Position numbers and translations under genes: made by a program. A DNA stretch of 64,000 nt, from the NCBI RefSeq assembly GCF_013389665.1, contig NZ_CP058316.1, forward strand, positions 682,001-746,000, written 5' to 3'. The notes under the pieces are model-generated. The model ran no database searches. It saw only the letters and a program-made list of their open reading frames with translations, and was not told the DNA's origin. Positions 60,338 to 64,000 of the stretch are shown in pieces. Source of the stretch: Microbacterium oleivorans. GTDB taxonomy: Bacteria > Actinomycetota > Actinomycetes > Actinomycetales > Microbacteriaceae. The number at the start of each line of letters is the position of its first letter. Positions within the stretch are counted from its first letter, which is position 1.

Positions 60338-61222
60338 TCAGTCGCGCGGTGAGAGCAGGTAGTCGTTGAGGGATGCGGTGAACTCGGGGTCGACGTCGAC
60401 CGCGACGCCGTCGATCTCACGCACCGGCGCCGCGAGTCGGACACTCGAGACCAACCAGGCCGCATCCGCGCCTCGCAGCTCGTCGACGGGGATGGTCTCG
60501 TAGCCGGTCTCGAACCCGCGCGCGGCGAGGTGGTCGAACAGGCTCAACTGGGTCGTCCCATGCAGGATGCCCCCGTTCGGCGCGGGCGTGACGAAGGTGT
60601 CTCCTCGCCGCAGGATGAGCGACGCCGTGGGCGCCTCGAGCACGAACCCGTCCGAGCTGAGGAAGACCGCATCGTCGGCATCGCGCCGGTGCGCCTCGCG
60701 GAGCGCGGCCATGTTCACGGCATACGAGAGCGTCTTGGCGCCCAGGAGCAGCCACGGGGCACGCGCCGGCGCGTCGATCGCGTACCCGCGGTCGAGGGTC
60801 ACCACGCGGATGCCGTCACGGCGCACCGCGGTGAAGTCGGCGGCCGACGCCGCGGTCGCCCACGCGGTGGGGGTCGGCCCGTGTTCGACGCCCCGGCTCA
60901 GGATGAGCTTGACGACCCCCTCGCCGGGACCGCACTCGGCGGCGGCGATCGCGACCGCCTCGCGCCACTGGTCGATGTGGGGTGCCGGAAGATCGCACAG
61001 CTCCGCCGAGTGCGCGAGCCGGTCGAGGTGGGCTTCGACCTCCTGCGGGTGCCCGTCGACGACGCCGATCGACTCGAAGATCCCGTCGCCGCGCTGGGTG
61101 CTGAGCTCGCCGACCGTCAGCGCGGGAGCCGCGGGGTCGACCGCCGTGAACGTCGAACGAAGCTCGGAGTTCGTCTCATCGGCGGCGAGAGGGTCGATCA
61201 TCAGCGCGAAACGCAGGGCCAT
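60338..61222 (-). CDS. pabC: Aminodeoxychorismate lyase-like PLP enzyme (class IV aminotransferase)
   Basis: This 294-residue fold-type IV PLP protein begins MALRFALMIDPLAADETN. The catalytic Lys lies in WLLLGAKTLSYAVNMAALREA (near 163), with downstream PLP-phosphate contacts in EAPTASLILRRGDTFVTP and GILHGTTQLSLFDHLA. Class IV includes aminodeoxychorismate lyase (pabC) and branched-chain/D-amino-acid aminotransferases. The R-G-D-G-I-F-E-S pattern near 45-52 favours ADC lyase. It is convergent with pstB. Confidence 0.85.
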   Translation of the reverse strand: MALRFALMIDPLAADETNSELRSTFTAVDPAAPALTVGELSTQRGDGIFESIGVVDGHPQEVEAHLDRLAHSAELCDLPAPHIDQWREAVAIAAAECGPGEGVVKLILSRGVEHGPTPTAWATAASAADFTAVRRDGIRVVTLDRGYAIDAPARAPWLLLGAKTLSYAVNMAALREAHRRDADDAVFLSSDGFVLEAPTASLILRRGDTFVTPAPNGGILHGTTQLSLFDHLAARGFETGYETIPVDELRGADAAWLVSSVRLAAPVREIDGVAVDVDPEFTASLNDYLLSPRD

Positions 61223-61320
61223 GGGGCGAGCCTACGACCCCGGGCACGCGGGCTGCGTCGCGGCATCCGATTTGGTGCCCACCGGGAATGCCCACCGCCG
61301 GGCCTCCGTTAGACTGTGTA

Positions 61321-61408
61321 TGCCGGGCCGCAGTAACCCCGGGCTCCATCTTCAGCCGCTCCGAGCGGCCACGCGCCGAGAGGCGTTCTGCGGCCCGGCA
61401 CTTTCTTG
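61321..61408 (+). ncRNA. Possible structured small RNA with a 13-bp closing stem and GNRA loop
   Basis: In the 209-bp gap between pabC and the next gene, bases 61321-61333 pair perfectly with 61388-61400. Inside are a 6-bp hairpin (61355-61360 with 61364-61369, loop CCG) and CGCC-GAGA-GGCG (61374-61385), a GNRA tetraloop. A TAGACT -10-like element (61310-61315) ends 5 bases before, and CTTTCTTG follows the stem. No known Rfam family recognised (not SRP, 6C, tmRNA or RNase P). It could instead be a terminator or leader on the minus strand. Confidence 0.45.
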
Positions 61409-61431
61409 TCTCGGCCCTTGCGGGTCGGCTC

Positions 61432-62070
61432 TCAGGTCAGCGTCTCGCGCCGCCACAGCCCCGCGCACGCGGCGAGGTCGTCGGCGTAGGTGCTGAGGCG
61501 CAGTGCGCGTGCCGTCAGCGCGGACGACTGGTGCGGCTCGCTGGCGTCGTGATCGTCGGCGACCGAGGTCGCGCCGGCCGACTGGACCCGGCAGAAAGAC
61601 GCCGCGCGCTCCAACGCGACCGCGAAGTCTCCGCGGAACACACCGCGCATGATCGTGTCGATGAGGGCGACGAGCTCGTCCGGGCCTGCGGGTGTCGGCG
61701 CGCCGGCGATCACCTCGTCGGCCGAGCGCAGCACGACGCGTCCGCGCTCGTACAGCAGAGCCGCGGTGCCGGCGTCGCGGTGGATCATCAGCTGCAGCAG
61801 GTACAGCCGCCACAGGGCCCCGGGCAGCGATCTGGCCGGTGACCGCGACCACAGCTCGGCGACCGTGTCGATGCCGTGCTCGGCGGTGAACCCGACGAGA
61901 CGATCGACCACCGCATCGCTCGGGTCCTCGCGGACGCGCGAGAGCAGCGCGCCGGCTGTGGCGTGCGCGACCCGCGAGACCTCCGCGGGATCCTCACCGG
62001 CGAAGTGGCGGTCGAACTCGTCGGCGGGTCGCCGAACGGGCTTGTGATAGTCCCGGGAACCGTCCGTCAT
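61432..62070 (-). CDS. Conserved actinobacterial protein of unknown function
   Basis: This 212-residue protein begins MTDGSRDYHKPVRRPADEFDRHF and is helical: EVSRVAHATAGALLSRV, HGIDTVAELWSRSPARSLPGALWRLYLLQLMIHRD, then GDFAVALERAASFCRVQSAGATSVADD. Sometimes such proteins carry an RNA polymerase or DNA-binding label in databases, but I see no supporting motif. Single gene between the small RNA candidate and the anti-sigma gene. Confidence 0.7.
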   Translation of the reverse strand: MTDGSRDYHKPVRRPADEFDRHFAGEDPAEVSRVAHATAGALLSRVREDPSDAVVDRLVGFTAEHGIDTVAELWSRSPARSLPGALWRLYLLQLMIHRDAGTAALLYERGRVVLRSADEVIAGAPTPAGPDELVALIDTIMRGVFRGDFAVALERAASFCRVQSAGATSVADDHDASEPHQSSALTARALRLSTYADDLAACAGLWRRETLT

Positions 62071-62287
62071 CGTTCCAGGCTAGGCGAGCCGCGGGCTCAG
62101 CCGGCGAACGCTCGCGCACCGCGAACAGAGCGATCCCGCGCGCGTCCATGCGCGAGCCACGCCGCCGCGGCCCCGCGGGCTGAGCGGATCACGCGAGCCG
62201 AGGGCGGATGCCGCGGCTGCGATCCGGCGAATGCCAGATGTCCTCGCCGACCCCGACCCTCCCCGCTCCGCCGCGCCGGTACGACAG

Positions 62288-62317
62288 AACGGCCGACCCG
62301 GAGGAGGGTCGGCCGTT
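62288..62317 (-). terminator. Terminator after the anti-sigma factor gene
   Basis: A 12-bp perfect stem (62288-62299 with 62306-62317) lies 27 bases past the rskA stop on the minus strand. The surrounding 62071-62287 stretch shows no gene. Confidence 0.75.
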
Positions 62318-62343
62318 CCGCTGCCGGATAACGGGGTGGGCAG

Positions 62344-63207
62344 TCAGGCGTTCGTCGGGATGGCGACGATCGGGTCGGTGGTGGGCAGGCCGCTGGGCGA
62401 CCCGCCGCTCTGCTCGATGGTGAGGGCGATGACGTCCTCTGCGTGCATCTCACCCTCGAGGAGCATCGCGGCCGAGCCGTCGCTCGACTCGAACGCCCCC
62501 GCCGGGATCGGAGCCTCGCCGCGGACGAACCATGCCTCGTACGACTGGCTGTCGTCGATCTCGGGCAATCCGTCGGCCACGAGCACGACGCCCTCGACCT
62601 CGGGTGACCAGTAGACCGTGGCCTCTCCGCCGTCCGCGAGCTCGGCGGTGTTCGAGTGCGATTCGGATGCCTGCTGAATCTGGGCCAGCACGCTCTCGGC
62701 ACTCGGTGCCCGCATGTCTGAGGTGAGCGTCCCCACTCCCCAGCCGATGCCGACCAGCAGCGCGATCGAGGCCGTGAGCGCGAACAGGCTCCGTGTCCAG
62801 TTCCGGCGCTCCACCGTCTGCAGCTGCTCGGTCGCGGGCGAGCCGACCGAATAGCCGGATGCCGCGGCGCGCGGGTCGTCGTCGTCGAGCTCGTCGTCCG
62901 CGTCGGCGGCATCCTGATCGCGGGCCGCATCGGCAGCGGCATCCGTCACGACGGCGGCGTCCGCTGCGGGACTGCTCTGACCTGCGGGAGCGCCGATGCG
63001 TGAGAGCAGGTCGGCGCGAAGGTGGGCCGGCGGCGCCACCTCTTCGACGCCTTCCGCGAGGAACGATGCGGTGTCCGCGTCGACCGTGGTGAGCACGGTC
63101 CACTCGGGGTGCGCGTCGAGCGCTTCGCGGTAGGCGATCTCGTCTTCCGGCGACAGCGCGCCGAGGGCGTACCCGGCCGAGAGTTCGGCGAATGTCTGTT
63201 CGTTCAC
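62344..63207 (-). CDS. rskA: Anti-sigma factor of the RskA family
   Basis: This 287-residue membrane protein has a cytoplasmic anti-sigma domain at 1-75 (MNEQTFAELSAGYALGALSPEDEIAYREAL) and an acidic Asp/Ala-rich linker at 80-115. One membrane segment lies at about 139-161 (SLFALTASIALLVGIGWGVG). The RskA extracellular domain follows (VVLVADGLPEIDDSQSYEAWFVR). Regulated proteolysis would release the sigma factor. It overlaps the sigma gene by 4 bases, so the pair is translationally coupled. Confidence 0.93.
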   Translation of the reverse strand: MNEQTFAELSAGYALGALSPEDEIAYREALDAHPEWTVLTTVDADTASFLAEGVEEVAPPAHLRADLLSRIGAPAGQSSPAADAAVVTDAAADAARDQDAADADDELDDDDPRAAASGYSVGSPATEQLQTVERRNWTRSLFALTASIALLVGIGWGVGTLTSDMRAPSAESVLAQIQQASESHSNTAELADGGEATVYWSPEVEGVVLVADGLPEIDDSQSYEAWFVRGEAPIPAGAFESSDGSAAMLLEGEMHAEDVIALTIEQSGGSPSGLPTTDPIVAIPTNA

Positions 63208-63791
63208 GATGTCACCCCCATTGCCCCGCGCAGTCGAGACAAACCGTCTCGCATGCGGGTCTTGATCGTTCCGAGCGGCGCCCCCACCAGCGCTGCGATC
63301 TCGCTTTGACTGTATCCCCCGTAATAGGCGAGGGTGATGGCCTCTCGTTGCGCCTCGGGTAGAGAGCTGAGAGCCCGAGCGACGCGCCGTCCTTCGATGC
63401 GAAGCTCCACTTGCTCGGCGACGCCTTCGGGCTGCGACGCCATCTCACGGTAGCCCGCGCGCACATCCCGATCGCTGCTCGCCTGCGACGACCGGACCCG
63501 GTCGACCGCTCGGCGGTGGGCGATCGTGAGGACCCACGACCTTCCTTGCCCCTTCTTCGGAGTGAACGCTGAAGCGGATTGCCACACTTCGAGGAATACC
63601 TCCTGCAGCACTTCTTCGCTCTGGGCCCGGTCGACCAGCACCCGCAGGATGAGTCCGAAAGCGCGTGCCGAGAGCGTGTCGTACAGCTGCGTGAAGGCGC
63701 TGTGGTCGCCGTCGGCGCAGCGCTGGATCAGCTCCGCGACGTGATCCGTCGGCGGCCCGTCCTCGGGCACGTCCATTCCATCGATGACCAT
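63204..63791 (-). CDS. sigK: ECF sigma factor, SigK-like
   Basis: This 195-residue sigma factor uses ATG 63791 (MVIDGMDVPEDG; starts at 63776 and 63803 also possible). Region 2 covers about 20-90, with FGLILRVLVDRAQSEEVLQEVFLEVWQSASAF and SWVLTIAHRRAVDRVRSSQ. Region 4, at about 130-190, has LPEAQREAITLAYYGGYSQSEIAALVGAPLGTIKTRMRDGLSRLRGAM. The partner RskA gene follows directly. The 209 bases upstream hold the promoter but no clear -35/-10 was found. Regulation is presumably by the anti-sigma factor and autoactivation. Confidence 0.93.
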   Translation of the reverse strand: MVIDGMDVPEDGPPTDHVAELIQRCADGDHSAFTQLYDTLSARAFGLILRVLVDRAQSEEVLQEVFLEVWQSASAFTPKKGQGRSWVLTIAHRRAVDRVRSSQASSDRDVRAGYREMASQPEGVAEQVELRIEGRRVARALSSLPEAQREAITLAYYGGYSQSEIAALVGAPLGTIKTRMRDGLSRLRGAMGVTS

Positions 63792-64000
63792 CGTTACCAG
63801 CATGCCGCATGCGCGGTCTGGTTCCCGGATTGCACGGCGACCTGTTACCGGTTCTCTACCTGAACCGGCCACCGTCACCACCGGTGGTCCGGACGCCGGT
63901 CCCGCACACCTCCTATGCGTTGGACCCCTGTCGGCGGCCAGGAAGCTCATTCACCGAGATTCTCGAACTTTTTCCGATCCGTTCCCGGGGGGTCTCCGAA

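Noticed and set aside
63843..63915. Possible short leader peptide (GTG start overlapping AGGAGGTG) before sigK
   Set aside because: The start codon abuts the Shine-Dalgarno-like run with no proper spacing and the peptide is only 17 codons. Probably chance in GC-rich DNA.

Overview
The window is high-GC, gene-dense DNA with a Gram-positive actinobacterial gene repertoire: CarD, an IspDF fusion, SenX3-RegX3-PhoU, a GlnR-like regulator, SigK/RskA, a DUF7882-type protein and a Pls-like NRPS. It looks like family Microbacteriaceae, probably Microbacterium or a close relative. The genus is inferred from protein family resemblance only.

Region 1 (1 to about 22343) is the integrase-side part of an HK97-type, siphovirus-like prophage. 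Its other end lies left of the window. Reading from the attachment side there is a rightward lysogeny cassette (HTH repressor, ImmA/IrrE-like peptidase, tyrosine integrase). It is separated by a 142-bp divergent control region from a long leftward early operon: Cro-like and excisionase-like HTH proteins, YqaJ-type exonuclease, HNH proteins, DNA methylase, SSB, a zinc-finger/HTH protein and a RelA/SpoT-type alarmone synthetase. A roughly 390-bp non-coding gap follows. Next come the leftward late genes: HNH, terminase small and large subunits, portal, protease, capsid, connectors, major tail protein and the start of the tail-chaperone gene. Tape measure, tail tip and lysis genes must lie outside the window. 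The integrase ends 81 bp from the 3' end of tRNA-Thr(TGU), the likely attachment site.

Region 2 (22344 to about 36.4 kb) is core chromosome: tRNA-Thr, a DUF7882-like protein, a DsbA-like protein without active-site cysteines, a sugar-ABC ATPase (UgpC/MsmK type), a DUF4032 kinase-like protein, glycogen phosphorylase, and the conserved leftward block carD-ispDF-cysS-rlmB. That block is interrupted by a rightward EamA transporter/GNAT pair.

Region 3 (36.5 to 61.2 kb) has a phosphate theme: senX3-regX3 divergent from phoU, ppk1 with a MutT1-like Nudix/phosphatase, and pstSCAB. PHO-box-like GTTCACC repeats lie before pstS and in the senX3/phoU gap. Inside this region sits a compact locus of a phosphopantetheinyl transferase, an M1 peptidase and a 1314-residue Pls/PosA-like NRPS, next to pstS.

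Region 4 (61.2 kb to the end) holds pabC, a possible structured small RNA, a conserved unknown, and a SigK/RskA sigma/anti-sigma pair.

Several gene pairs overlap by ATGA/GTGA and were used to choose starts. No CRISPR array, rRNA or insertion sequence was seen.
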